This document shows, piece after piece, positions 7,852 through 14,917 of a stretch of DNA of 64,000 nt. The notes below the pieces were generated by a model. That model was not told the origin of the DNA and did no database searches. It saw nothing but the letters and a program-made list of their open reading frames with translations. Both the position numbers and the translations under genes were made by a program. Where the stretch lies: contig JBCCHV010000014.1 in assembly GCA_039028635.1 (NCBI GenBank), positions 42,374 through 106,373 on the forward strand. The letters run 5' to 3'. Position 1 is the first letter of the stretch, and each line of letters starts with the position of its first letter. The stretch is from Acidobacteriota bacterium. GTDB taxonomy: Bacteria > Acidobacteriota > Thermoanaerobaculia > Multivoradales > JBCCEF01.

Positions 7852-7891
7852 CCGCGATCTCGGGCCTCCCACCAGAAGCCCGAGATCGCGG
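7852..7891 (+). terminator. Strong 14-bp hairpin between RebB paralogues 3 and 4
   Basis: CCGCGATCTCGGGC (7852-7865) is perfectly complementary to GCCCGAGATCGCGG (7878-7891), with a 12-nt loop. There is no T-tract, so it may be a partial terminator, processing site or stability hairpin that sets different levels for upstream and downstream reb genes. Confidence 0.55.
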
Positions 7892-7923
7892 CCCGGCGTG
7901 ATTCACCAGAGCGGAGACTTCCG

Positions 7924-8148
7924 ATGCCTGATCGAGTCAACGAGCAAATAACCGACGCCGTCACCCAGACCAACGTCAAGGTCCTCGCCGAGGCTCCGGC
8001 CGAGGCCATGGGCATGATCTACCAGGTCCTGGGACAGACCATCGGCCTGACGATGCAGAACGGCGCCAGCGCCCAGCAGAACATGCAGACCGTCGCTGCC
8101 GCGGCCACCGCCAAGGCGGTCGAGAAGATCATGGCGGGCACTGCCTAA
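7924..8148 (+). CDS. rebB: Short RebB-family protein (paralogue 4)
   Basis: 74 residues; only the conserved RebB core is kept (VNEQITDAVTQTNVKVLAEAP, then GLTMQNGASAQQNMQ, then VEKIM). It lacks the DP..STQEL tail of paralogues 1-3. This length and ending are closer to the classical small Reb subunits. GGAGACTTCCG precedes the ATG. It follows the 7852-7891 hairpin and is 36 bp before the fifth paralogue, so these two may form a separately expressed pair. Confidence 0.83.
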   Translation: MPDRVNEQITDAVTQTNVKVLAEAPAEAMGMIYQVLGQTIGLTMQNGASAQQNMQTVAAAATAKAVEKIMAGTA

Positions 8149-8184
8149 GAACGGCCGGCGATCCGCCGAAGAAGGAGAACCAGC

Positions 8185-8553
8185 ATGCCGCAGGATCCCC
8201 CTCAGAAGGTCAACCCCCAGATCGTCGACGCCGTCGAGACCACCAACGCCATCGTCCTCTCGAAGGCCGCCACCATGGGCATGGGGGCGGTTTCGCAACA
8301 GATCGCCCAGGCCGTCGGCCTGGCAGTCCAGGACAGTGTCGATCACCTCCAAAACGCCCTGACCTTGGACAGCGCCGTGTCCGGCCAGGCCCTCGCCATC
8401 ATCCTGGCCGATCCGGAGAAGATTCCTCAGGCGGAGCTGGCGCTGCAGAAGGCCAACCAGGTGGTCCAGGACAGCATCCAGGACGTCGAGGAGATTGGCA
8501 AAGCGGTGGCTTCCGTGCTGAGCGATCTGTCGAGCGCGGTCTCCTCACCTTGA
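8185..8553 (+). CDS. Divergent RebB-family-like protein (paralogue 5)
   Basis: 122 residues with GAAGGAGAAC before the ATG. The N-terminal third keeps the family pattern (VNPQIVDAVETTNAIVL, GLAVQDSVDHLQNAL), but most positions differ from the other four. The C-terminal half is a predicted amphipathic helix rich in Gln/Val/Glu (ELALQKANQVVQDSIQDVEEIG). It is probably a specialised subunit or assembly partner, as RebA/RebC-type proteins are to RebB in known loci. That it belongs to the locus is clear from position; the role is inference. Confidence 0.72.
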   Translation: MPQDPPQKVNPQIVDAVETTNAIVLSKAATMGMGAVSQQIAQAVGLAVQDSVDHLQNALTLDSAVSGQALAIILADPEKIPQAELALQKANQVVQDSIQDVEEIGKAVASVLSDLSSAVSSP

Positions 8554-8930
8554 GCCGCGGAGCCGCTTCGGCTCGAAACGTCCCGTCCCCGCCCTCCGGC
8601 GCACCCCACTCCTCCGGCGACCGGTGGTCCGCCATCTCCGCGCCCGGGCACCGAGCTCGGGGCGCTCGTCCCCTCAGGCCCCCCGCAGACCACCGCCCTC
8701 GAGGCTTCGGACCTCCCGACCCTCGCCGGGCCCTGCCTCGCCAGATCGATCCGACACCGCGCCGCGCCGTCCTCGGCAAGCCGCCTCTTCGACTGGTGTG
8801 GACGACGCCCCGCCGGGCAGATGATAAAAATCGGGTCTGAGCTGCCCGCAAGAGTGCTCCCGAGAGGAACAAAAAAACCGAAGAAGCCGCACCCGACTCC
8901 TTCGGCCACCACCCCCTCGGGGCAGGTTTC
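8554..8930. other. Non-coding gap between convergent genes, with a minus-strand terminator
   Basis: 377 bp between the last reb gene and a convergent minus-strand gene. The only clear signal is a minus-strand terminator: CCGAAG (8905-8900) and CTTCGG (8883-8878) frame a 16-nt loop and are followed on that strand by seven T (8877-8871). The remaining open frames here are Arg/Pro-rich and look like GC-driven noise. No RNA gene seen. Confidence 0.5.
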
Positions 8931-9416
8931 TCAGCGACGACGCCCGGCAGGCTCCTCGAGGTTGCTGACGTCATTCGCCGGCTCCTGGTCTCCGCCCTCG
9001 GCATCTTCTTCCTGCCACTGCAGCACGATACTGCCGATGATGAAGTTGGAAGGCAGGGTCGGACTGGCCTTGATCTCGAGGGAGTTGGTTCCCTGCTGCA
9101 GTACCGGCGCTGAGAAAACCGTCAGCCAGCTATTCCAGCCGGTGGCCGCCGGGATGGTCAGACCCTCGAGGGCCTGGCCGTTGATCATCACCTGGCTGGA
9201 GCTGTCGGAAACGCCCCAGAACTGGCCGAGCAGAAACGCCTGATTGAGGTTGGCCTCGGTGGCGGCGTCGTAGATGGTGGGATTGCCCACGATCTCGAAG
9301 GTCTTGCGCGACGAGGTTTCTCCCTCGAATTTCGCCCACGGCACATCGAGGCGCCCGGCCTCCGAACCGAGCTGTTCGAAGAACTCCAGGATGGTGAAGT
9401 TGAGCCCATCGGCCAT
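8931..9416 (-). CDS. Hypothetical protein in R-body locus, predicted beta-rich
   Basis: 161 residues from ATG 9416, chosen because AAGGAGAAT lies just upstream; the longer open frame has no ribosome site. No family recognised. The middle is rich in alternating hydrophobic and polar residues (TFEIVGNPTIYDAATEANL, SSQVMINGQALEGL, NSLEIKASPTLPSNFIIGSIVLQW), as in a beta-sandwich or jelly-roll, and the C-terminus is acidic. No signal peptide, no cysteine. It is downstream of the 9517-9882 gene on the same strand. Position suggests an accessory or cargo protein of the R-body. Confidence 0.65.
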   Translation of the reverse strand: MADGLNFTILEFFEQLGSEAGRLDVPWAKFEGETSSRKTFEIVGNPTIYDAATEANLNQAFLLGQFWGVSDSSSQVMINGQALEGLTIPAATGWNSWLTVFSAPVLQQGTNSLEIKASPTLPSNFIIGSIVLQWQEEDAEGGDQEPANDVSNLEEPAGRRR

Positions 9417-9516
9417 CGCATTCTCCTTGCCGGGAGCCTGATCAACTCCCGAGCTGTCGATTGAGGGTGAGCGTTCAGGTGGCCGATCGGCCACCTCGCC
9501 GACCCCAGGGCGGCGA

Positions 9517-9882
9517 TCAGTCGCCGGCGGGACGGAGGGAGCCCGAGATCTCGCGCAGGTTGTCACCGGCGACGCCGAGATCGAGGCGGGAATGGGAAAG
9601 GATGCCTTCCGCCAGCTCGAGTCCCTGCAGGCCTTTGGCGACCGCCATCTGAGCCTGGAGGATGCCGATCTGACTGCGGAAGGACGGTCCCCCGGCATCG
9701 GATAGCTGCTGCAGCCAGAGCTGGGCGCGCTGCGCCTGCTCGAGAGTCTGCCGAGCCGCGTCCCGAGCCGCGCGCAGAGCGAGCAACGCCTCGTCGGCGT
9801 GATGCTCGACCTGCTGCGCCGCTTCGAGCGCCTCGTTGGCGCAAAGCTCGAGATCGCGAATGGGTGCTGCCGGGTCCGACAT
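9517..9882 (-). CDS. Hypothetical alpha-helical protein in R-body locus
   Basis: 121 residues from ATG 9882, preceded by GAAAGGAATCC. The sequence is almost entirely helical with regular Ala/Leu/Gln heptads (EALEAAQQVEHHADEALLAL, RQTLEQAQRAQLWLQQL), suggesting a coiled coil. No known family recognised. A minus-strand version of the locus promoter motif lies 32 bp upstream (9938-9914), which ties it to the sigma factor regulon. Possibly an assembly scaffold or regulator of ribbon packing; this is inference. Confidence 0.68.
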   Translation of the reverse strand: MSDPAAPIRDLELCANEALEAAQQVEHHADEALLALRAARDAARQTLEQAQRAQLWLQQLSDAGGPSFRSQIGILQAQMAVAKGLQGLELAEGILSHSRLDLGVAGDNLREISGSLRPAGD

Positions 9883-9913
9883 CTGGATTCCTTTCTCTCT
9901 CCGTCCCCCGCAA

Positions 9914-9938
9914 AGACGGCCGATCGACCGTTCCGTGA
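9914..9938 (-). promoter_or_regulatory. Putative ECF-type promoter of the minus-strand R-body accessory genes
   Basis: On the minus strand, TTCACG (9938-9933), a 15-nt spacer and CGTC (9917-9914) stand 31 bp before the ATG at 9882. It matches the plus-strand motif except for the last -35 base and a spacer one base shorter. Confidence 0.45.
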
Positions 9939-10024
9939 AGCTTGCGACGCGACCTCGCGGGCGAGTGCAGCGGCGCTCCCCGCGGCCGATCCCGGGATCC
10001 CGCTGCCGAGGACGCGGCGGCGAC

Positions 10025-10052
10025 AAATTCACCGCCGGCGCGCGGCGCCGTT
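10025..10052 (+). promoter_or_regulatory. Putative ECF-type promoter, divergent partner
   Basis: AAATTCACC (TTCACC 10028-10033), 15-nt spacer, CGTT (10049-10052). The -35 part extends to CAAATTCACCGCC, 12 of 13 identical to 6413-6425. It lies just before the small plus-strand gene at 10064, leaving a very short leader. Weakest member of the set. Confidence 0.35.
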
Positions 10053-10063
10053 CTGTGTTCGAG

Positions 10064-10312
10064 ATGGTCAGGCCGGGAAGATGCTTCGACGGCACCACGG
10101 TGATCTGCGGCGCGAGCGGCGCGCGCTGCCTGTGGAACGTTCGCGCCCTGATCCACCACCCTCCTGCCGTGGTCGAGATCCACCAGACGGCCGAATCCCG
10201 CGCCCTCGCCCCCCTGACCGAGGGCCGCACCTACGTCTTGCTCGCCACCGGCCTCAACCTCCAGGCCCGCTACCTCGGCCGCCAGCAAGGACTTCGCCTG
10301 TTCGAGGTTTGA
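10064..10312 (+). CDS. Small hypothetical protein
   Basis: 82 residues if the ATG at 10064 is used; a GTG at 10055 is also possible and neither has a clear ribosome-binding site. No family recognised. The segment TTVICGASGARCLWNVRALI followed by ESRALAPLTEGRTYVLLATGLNL looks like a small beta-rich domain and has normal amino-acid composition, unlike the Arg-rich frame upstream. It lies between the divergent R-body accessory genes. Moderate confidence that it is a real gene. Confidence 0.42.
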   Translation: MVRPGRCFDGTTVICGASGARCLWNVRALIHHPPAVVEIHQTAESRALAPLTEGRTYVLLATGLNLQARYLGRQQGLRLFEV

Positions 10313-10322
10313 CCGGGCAACC

Positions 10323-10349
10323 TTTCACAGGCGCTCACCGCCCACCGTC
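10323..10349 (+). promoter_or_regulatory. Putative ECF-type promoter upstream of the Cys-tailed hypothetical gene
   Basis: TTTCACA (TTCACA 10324-10329), 16-nt spacer, CGTC (10346-10349), 95 bp before the ATG at 10445. The core hexamer, spacing and CGTC are identical to the motifs at 4109 and 6414. Confidence 0.55.
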
Positions 10350-10444
10350 TGACCTCTCGAAGCATCGCGACACGAGACCGCTGGCCGCCAGCGCTGGCCG
10401 GGCAGCCGGTCACCACCAGCCACCCACTTCCCAGGAGGGTTCCC

Positions 10445-10807
10445 ATGACCGACCTTCAATCCATCACCGTCACCGTGTCCCTGAGCCATGAGCCTCGCTC
10501 CAACAACTCCAAGCGCCAGGTCTCCCAAACCCGCTTCCAGAGCCAGCTTTTCTCGAACGTCACCGTTCGCGATGAATCGGACGGCTGCCGCACCGTCATC
10601 GAGAACGCCGCCGCCACCCTCGAGGGCAGCGGCGCCGATGGCAGCAAGCTGATCGTCAACGCGGAGCAGAATCCCAATCTGGTGGTCAACCGCTGCTACC
10701 GCATTCAGGGCGACCCCGACCTCGACGACTCGGCCCGCTTCGAGGATTCCCAGGATCCCGGCGTGTTCAATTTCGTGGTCGACAATTCGTCTTGCCCCGG
10801 CTGCTGA
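10445..10807 (+). CDS. Hypothetical protein with C-terminal CPGC
   Basis: 120 residues, with CCAGGAGGGTTCCC before the ATG, an excellent ribosome-binding site. No family recognised. It has three strand-like hydrophobic stretches (SITVTVSLSHEP, SQLFSNVTVRDES, GVFNFVVDNSS) and ends in SSCPGC; two further single cysteines are present. There is no signal peptide, so the terminal CxxC may bind metal or form a redox pair. A copy of the locus sigma promoter motif stands upstream, suggesting membership of the R-body regulon. Confidence 0.65.
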   Translation: MTDLQSITVTVSLSHEPRSNNSKRQVSQTRFQSQLFSNVTVRDESDGCRTVIENAAATLEGSGADGSKLIVNAEQNPNLVVNRCYRIQGDPDLDDSARFEDSQDPGVFNFVVDNSSCPGC

Positions 10808-10948
10808 TTCGGAGCCTCGACGAGCCCGAGGCAGCGAGCGCAGAAGGGCCGAGCGGGCATCCGCCCGCGGCGGTGGAAACATCGAGGCGAGGCCAAACGT
10901 AGGGTCCGACGAGGGCCACTTCGGCCCTCGCGACGGAAAGGAGAACTC

Positions 10949-11149
10949 ATGGCCCTCTATCGCTCGACGGACGACAAAGTCCTGGCCGGCGTGTGCGGCG
11001 GTATCGCTCGTTGGCTGGGTTGGAATCCGACCTTCGTCCGGATCGCCTACGTGCTGCTCTCGGTCTGCTCGGCCACCTTCCCCGGCATCCTGGTCTACTT
11101 GATCCTGTGGCTGGTCACGCCGCAGGACTCCCAGCGGGTCATGGCCTGA
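10949..11149 (+). CDS. PspC-domain small membrane protein
   Basis: 66 residues with GGAAAGGAGAAC before the ATG. The whole protein is a PspC domain: LYRSTDDKVLAGVCGGIARWLG followed by one long hydrophobic stretch (IAYVLLSVCSATFPGILVYLILWLV). PspC proteins act in the cytoplasmic membrane with the phage-shock envelope stress response, or as stand-alone membrane proteins of unclear role. No other psp gene is adjacent. No locus sigma motif was found before it, so it may not belong to the R-body regulon. Confidence 0.9.
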   Translation: MALYRSTDDKVLAGVCGGIARWLGWNPTFVRIAYVLLSVCSATFPGILVYLILWLVTPQDSQRVMA

Positions 11150-11155
11150 TCGCCG

Positions 11156-12046
11156 TCACCGGGCTGGCGGGCCTGCAGTCGCTTCCTCGTCCTCCGGTGG
11201 CTCCCAGACCTCGTCGTCGTCGTCGAAGGGCGGCAGGTTGGGTTGCTTGCCGCGGGCGGCGTTGACCCGCCAGCCCCACAGAATGGCCCACTTCATGTAG
11301 GTGCCGTAGGCCTGCAGCATGCAAAACACCAGGCCGTGCATGCCATCGAGGAAGCCTCCCTGCAAAATGTAGGTGCGGAAAAATCGCCAGACGGAGCGTC
11401 CCCAGACCTGCACGAACCCTGACTTCCGCCCATCGCGCCAGCCCTGGGCGGCGCCCCACACGCTGTACTTGACGATCCGCAGGATGTACTCGTCGAGCTT
11501 GTCCACCATGTAGTGCTGCATGGCGTTCTTGAGGATCGGCGCCGGCCCTTCGGTGGTCATGTCGGCATGCACCCGACGGTTGGGGTAGCGCGCCGTCCCC
11601 TTGCGAATCAGCCGCACCACGCGGTCGTGCTGCCAACCCGAGAAGCGAATCACCTTGTCCAAGAAGTAGACCCGCCGAGTGATCGTGTAGGCGTTGTACT
11701 TCGGACCCTTGGCGAGGATGCCCTCGAGCTCCGCCTGCAAGGCCGGAGTGCAGCGCTCGTCGGCGTCGAAGATCAGGATCCAGTCATGCTCCACCTGATC
11801 CATCGCCCAGTTCTTCTGCGACGCCGAGCCGTAATAGGTGCGCTGATGGAAGCGCACCTGCTCGTAGCCGCGGACGATTTCCGGCGTGCGGTCGGTGGAA
11901 AAGGAGTCGACGACGAAGATCTCGTCGCACCAGAGGAGCGAATCGATGCAACCGGCGATGTTCGCCTCTTCGTTGAAGGTGGTGATGATCGCCGAAACGG
12001 CGGGTCGCTGGGGCGACGCGGCGCCCTCTTTCTGATTCTGTGACAT
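11156..12046 (-). CDS. Family 2 glycosyltransferase
   Basis: 296 residues from ATG 12046, preceded by GGAGGGGGATT. GT-A fold features: VSAIITTFNEEANIAGCIDS near residue 20, VVDSFSTDRT, and the metal/nucleotide-sugar motif ILIFDADE. The architecture resembles WaaE/KdtX-like beta-glycosyltransferases that add a sugar to lipopolysaccharide core or related envelope glycans. The C-terminal region has a hydrophobic, membrane-associating stretch (GLVFCMLQAYGTYMKWAILWGW) and a final acidic tail. Not in an operon with neighbours: convergent with the PspC gene, divergent from the DinB gene. Confidence 0.88.
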   Translation of the reverse strand: MSQNQKEGAASPQRPAVSAIITTFNEEANIAGCIDSLLWCDEIFVVDSFSTDRTPEIVRGYEQVRFHQRTYYGSASQKNWAMDQVEHDWILIFDADERCTPALQAELEGILAKGPKYNAYTITRRVYFLDKVIRFSGWQHDRVVRLIRKGTARYPNRRVHADMTTEGPAPILKNAMQHYMVDKLDEYILRIVKYSVWGAAQGWRDGRKSGFVQVWGRSVWRFFRTYILQGGFLDGMHGLVFCMLQAYGTYMKWAILWGWRVNAARGKQPNLPPFDDDDEVWEPPEDEEATAGPPAR

Positions 12047-12244
12047 CGCAATCCCCCTCCTCGGGGGCCGATCCTATCGCGCTCGCCGGGCCTTCGAAAC
12101 CGTTCCCGCCGACGCCGACTCGACAGTCCACCATCACCGCCGAAGGAACCACCTCGCCCCTTGCCGACGGCGCTTTTCGAGAGTCCCTCCGGAGGCTCGA
12201 CGGGGCCTCCCGGCGGCGGCCGACGGATCGGATAGGATCTGTTG

Positions 12245-12781
12245 GTGAATCCGCCGACCACACCCGCCCTGGGCCGCCAGTTCCGGCGCATCGTCACCCA
12301 GTCGGATCACCTGATCGCCATTCTCGATGGCGCCGGCCCGGCGATCGATGCTCGCCAGCAGAGAGTTTCCGCCTGGAATGTGGCGCAGCATCTCGAGCAT
12401 CTCGGCATCACCGGTAGCCTGACCCTCGACACCATCGACTCGCTGCTCGGCGGCAACGGCCACCCTCAGGGCAGTCCCAGCACCATGGGGCGGCTGGTGC
12501 TCCTGAGCGGCAGGATTCCGCGCGGCCGCGGCAAGGCACGGCCGGAGTGGTTTCCGGGTGACGGCGGTCGCGAGGCGGCCCGTCAGCGGCTCGAAGCCTA
12601 CCGCCTGCGGCTGCCGGCCCTCGAAGCTGATCTGCCGCGCATCGCGGACAGCCGGCAGGCCAGTCGCCACGCCGTATTGGGCTACTTCAATGCCCGCCAA
12701 TGGCTGCGCTTTCTCGCCATTCACCAGCAACACCACCTGCGCATCATCGCCGACATCGGCAGCGCCGTCGCAAGGAGCTGA
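12245..12781 (+). CDS. DinB-family (four-helix, putative metal-binding) protein
   Basis: About 178 residues; GTG at 12245 chosen (TAGGA 7 nt upstream), TTG at 12242 is the alternative. The DinB/YfiT-like four-helix bundle is indicated by the histidine pattern VAQHLEHL near residue 50 and IHQQHHLRII near the C-terminus, which would bind a metal ion. Members include thiol-dependent S-transferases and uncharacterised hydrolases. It is the first gene of a tight four-gene run; the next start lies directly after its stop. Function within the operon unknown. Confidence 0.8.
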   Translation: MNPPTTPALGRQFRRIVTQSDHLIAILDGAGPAIDARQQRVSAWNVAQHLEHLGITGSLTLDTIDSLLGGNGHPQGSPSTMGRLVLLSGRIPRGRGKARPEWFPGDGGREAARQRLEAYRLRLPALEADLPRIADSRQASRHAVLGYFNARQWLRFLAIHQQHHLRIIADIGSAVARS

Positions 12782-12782
12782 C

Positions 12783-13199
12783 GTGTCACCGGACGTTTTT
12801 TCGCAAGCCTGGATCGCCGAGTGGGGCGACGAGCTCAACAGCAGCGACGCCTATCGCGCCGCGGCCGCCGCCTGGGAGGGCTCGATCCTGTTCATCATGG
12901 CCTTGCCGACGGGCGAAGAGCGGCTGGCCTTCCTCGATCTCTGGCATGGCGACTGCCGGGCCGCCCGGGTCGCCTCGCAGCAGGACACCGGCGACGCCGC
13001 CTTCATCCTGCGCGCCACGGATCACGACTGGCAGCGGGTTCTCAGCGGCGACATCGAGCCCATCTGGGCGATGATGTCGGGCAAGCTCAAGCTCGAGCGC
13101 GGCCGCACCGCCCAACTGGTTCCCCACGCCAAAGCCGCCCAGGAGCTCGTCGCCGCCGCGCGCCGCGTCGATGCCCGCCGCCAGGAGTCCAGCCCATGA
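12783..13199 (+). CDS. SCP2 sterol-carrier-like domain protein
   Basis: 138 residues from GTG 12783, with AAGGAGCTGAC just upstream inside the previous gene's end. The layout, with a strand-rich N-terminal half (SILFIMALPTG, LAFLDLWHGDCRA, AAFILRATDHDW) and then IEPIWAMMSGKLKLERG, resembles the SCP2-like lipid-binding fold. That fold carries a hydrophobic pocket for fatty acyl or sterol-type ligands. No signal peptide. The 3' end overlaps the R2lox start in an ATGA junction, so the two are translationally coupled. Substrate delivery to the oxidase is a reasonable guess. Confidence 0.68.
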   Translation: MSPDVFSQAWIAEWGDELNSSDAYRAAAAAWEGSILFIMALPTGEERLAFLDLWHGDCRAARVASQQDTGDAAFILRATDHDWQRVLSGDIEPIWAMMSGKLKLERGRTAQLVPHAKAAQELVAAARRVDARRQESSP

Positions 13200-14086
13200 C
13201 CCCAGAACGCACCTTTCAGACCACCAGCCCGCGAGGCCTCGATCATCGCCTGCCGCCGATGCGCCTGTGGCAGAAGGCGAAACGCCACGGTATCTGGAAT
13301 CCGGCGGACATCGACTTTCGGCGCGACGCCGAGGACTGGCGACGCTTGTCCGAGGACGAGCGCGATGTGCTGCTGCGGCTGACCTCTCTGTTCCAGGCCG
13401 GCGAAGAATCCGTCGCCCTCGACCTGCTGCCGCTGATCCAGGTGGTGGCCCGGGAAGGTCGGCTCGAAGAGGAGATGTTCCTGGCGGCTTTCCTGTGGGA
13501 AGAGGCCAAGCATGTCGAGCTCTTCCGGCGTTTCCTCGACGAGGTCGCCGACGAGCACACGGACCTGTCGCGCTACCACACGCCGAGCTATCGCACCATC
13601 TTCTACAACGAGCTGCCGCAGGCTCTGCAGCGCCTCGAGCAGGACCCGTCGCCGGAGTCCCAGGCCTGCGCCTCGGTGACCTACAACATCATCGTCGAAG
13701 GGGTGCTCGCCGAAACCGGCTACCGGGGATACCACGACATTCTCGAGCGCCACGACTTGATGCCCGGCATGCGCCAGGCGGTGGGGCACCTCAAGCGCGA
13801 CGAGTCACGCCACCTGGCCTATGGCGTGTACCTGCTGTCGCGTCTCGTCGCCGAGCACGGCGACTCCGTGTGGCGCGCCATCGAGCAGCGCATGGGCGAG
13901 CTGCTGCCGCCGGCCCTCGGCATCATTCCGGAGGCCTTCGCCAGCTACGAGGTGATGCCCTTCGGTCTCCAGCTCGACGACTTCACGGACTTCGCCCTCG
14001 GCCAGTTCCAGCGCCGCATGGCCCGCATCGAGAAGGCCCGGGAGCAGACCCTTGCCCAGGTCTGCAACAGCGAACTCTCCGAGTGA
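13196..14086 (+). CDS. R2-like ligand-binding oxidase (R2lox), Mn/Fe type
   Basis: 296 residues, start ATG 13196 overlapping the preceding stop. The ferritin-like metal site is complete: E70 (QAGEESV), E103 and H106 (EEAKH), E168 (YNIIVEG), E203 and H206 (RDESRH). The residues forming the R2lox-specific valine-tyrosine ether cross-link are also present, V73 (three after E70) and Y163 (five before E168), which separates it from ribonucleotide reductase R2. Characterised R2lox proteins assemble an Mn/Fe cofactor and bind a long-chain fatty acid; the physiological reaction is unknown. Here it is coupled to an SCP2-like protein and an acyltransferase, which supports a lipid substrate. Confidence 0.92.
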   Translation: MTPERTFQTTSPRGLDHRLPPMRLWQKAKRHGIWNPADIDFRRDAEDWRRLSEDERDVLLRLTSLFQAGEESVALDLLPLIQVVAREGRLEEEMFLAAFLWEEAKHVELFRRFLDEVADEHTDLSRYHTPSYRTIFYNELPQALQRLEQDPSPESQACASVTYNIIVEGVLAETGYRGYHDILERHDLMPGMRQAVGHLKRDESRHLAYGVYLLSRLVAEHGDSVWRAIEQRMGELLPPALGIIPEAFASYEVMPFGLQLDDFTDFALGQFQRRMARIEKAREQTLAQVCNSELSE

Positions 14087-14799
14087 GGGCGCTCTTCACC
14101 TTCAGCTTTCTGGTGATGCTGCGCCTCGTCTCGGGGCTGCTCTTCCGGGTCGACCTGAAGCGCGTCGGCGAGATTCCGCCGGGCGACCCCTGGCAGGGCC
14201 TGCGGGTGGTGGCGATCCTCAACCACACCAGCCTCTACGAGCCGATCTTCGCCGGCGGCGTGCCGCTACGGTTCCTCCGCCGCCTCGCCGATCACGGCGT
14301 CATCCCGATCGCCGCCAAGACCATAGATCGGCCGATCACCGGCCGCTTCTTCCGCGCCCTCGCCGCCCACGTGGTGTCGATCAGCCGTCAGCGGGACGAA
14401 ACCTGGAGCGCGGTGCTCGGCAAGATCGACGATCCCAAGGCGATGGTGGCGCTGCTGCCGGAAGGCCGCATGAAGCGCGCCAACGGCCTCGACTCGAAGG
14501 GTCGTCCGATGACAGTCCGCGGCGGCATCGCCGACATTCTCCAGGCGGTTCCGAAAGGCCGCCTGCTGCTCGCCTACAGCCTCGGCCTGCACCATGTCCA
14601 GGTTCCGGGACAACGGCTGCCGCGGCTGTTCCAGAAGATCCGTATGCGGCTCGAAGTGCTCGAGATCGCCGACTACCGCGCCGAGCTCGAGGCGATCGCC
14701 CCCAACGGCGACTTTCGCGCCGCCGTCATCGCCGATCTGACCCGGCGACGGGACCTCTACTGCAACGAGTCCTCGGACATCGTCGAGCAGCCGCTCTAG
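14083..14799 (+). CDS. Glycerolipid-type acyltransferase (PlsC/LPLAT superfamily)
   Basis: 238 residues from GTG 14083, overlapping the R2lox stop by 4 bp. The N-terminus is hydrophobic (FTFSFLVMLRLVSGLLF), a likely membrane anchor. Acyltransferase motif I appears as NHTSLYEP, with E in place of the usual NHxxxxD aspartate. Motif III appears as LLPEGRMKR. Such enzymes transfer acyl chains to lysophospholipids or other acceptors at the membrane. The atypical motif I makes the exact chemistry uncertain. Last gene of the DinB/SCP2/R2lox operon; 118 bp separate it from thrS. Confidence 0.78.
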   Translation: MRALFTFSFLVMLRLVSGLLFRVDLKRVGEIPPGDPWQGLRVVAILNHTSLYEPIFAGGVPLRFLRRLADHGVIPIAAKTIDRPITGRFFRALAAHVVSISRQRDETWSAVLGKIDDPKAMVALLPEGRMKRANGLDSKGRPMTVRGGIADILQAVPKGRLLLAYSLGLHHVQVPGQRLPRLFQKIRMRLEVLEIADYRAELEAIAPNGDFRAAVIADLTRRRDLYCNESSDIVEQPL

Positions 14800-14917
14800 A
14801 GCGCCGCAACGACCGGCCCGGGCGGGGTTGGCAAGCAACCGGGAGCATGCGAACATTCCCGGCTCGAAACTTTCTTTTCCGTCCGCTTGCCGCGGACGTC
14901 GACCCAGGAGCCCTCCG

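Noticed and set aside
8550..8840. Small Arg/Pro-rich open frames after the reb genes
   Set aside because: No ribosome-binding site, biased composition and overlap with a terminator; typical GC-driven noise.
14800..14917. T-box leader for thrS
   Set aside because: The gap is only 118 bp and shows neither a T-box sequence nor a terminator/antiterminator pair.
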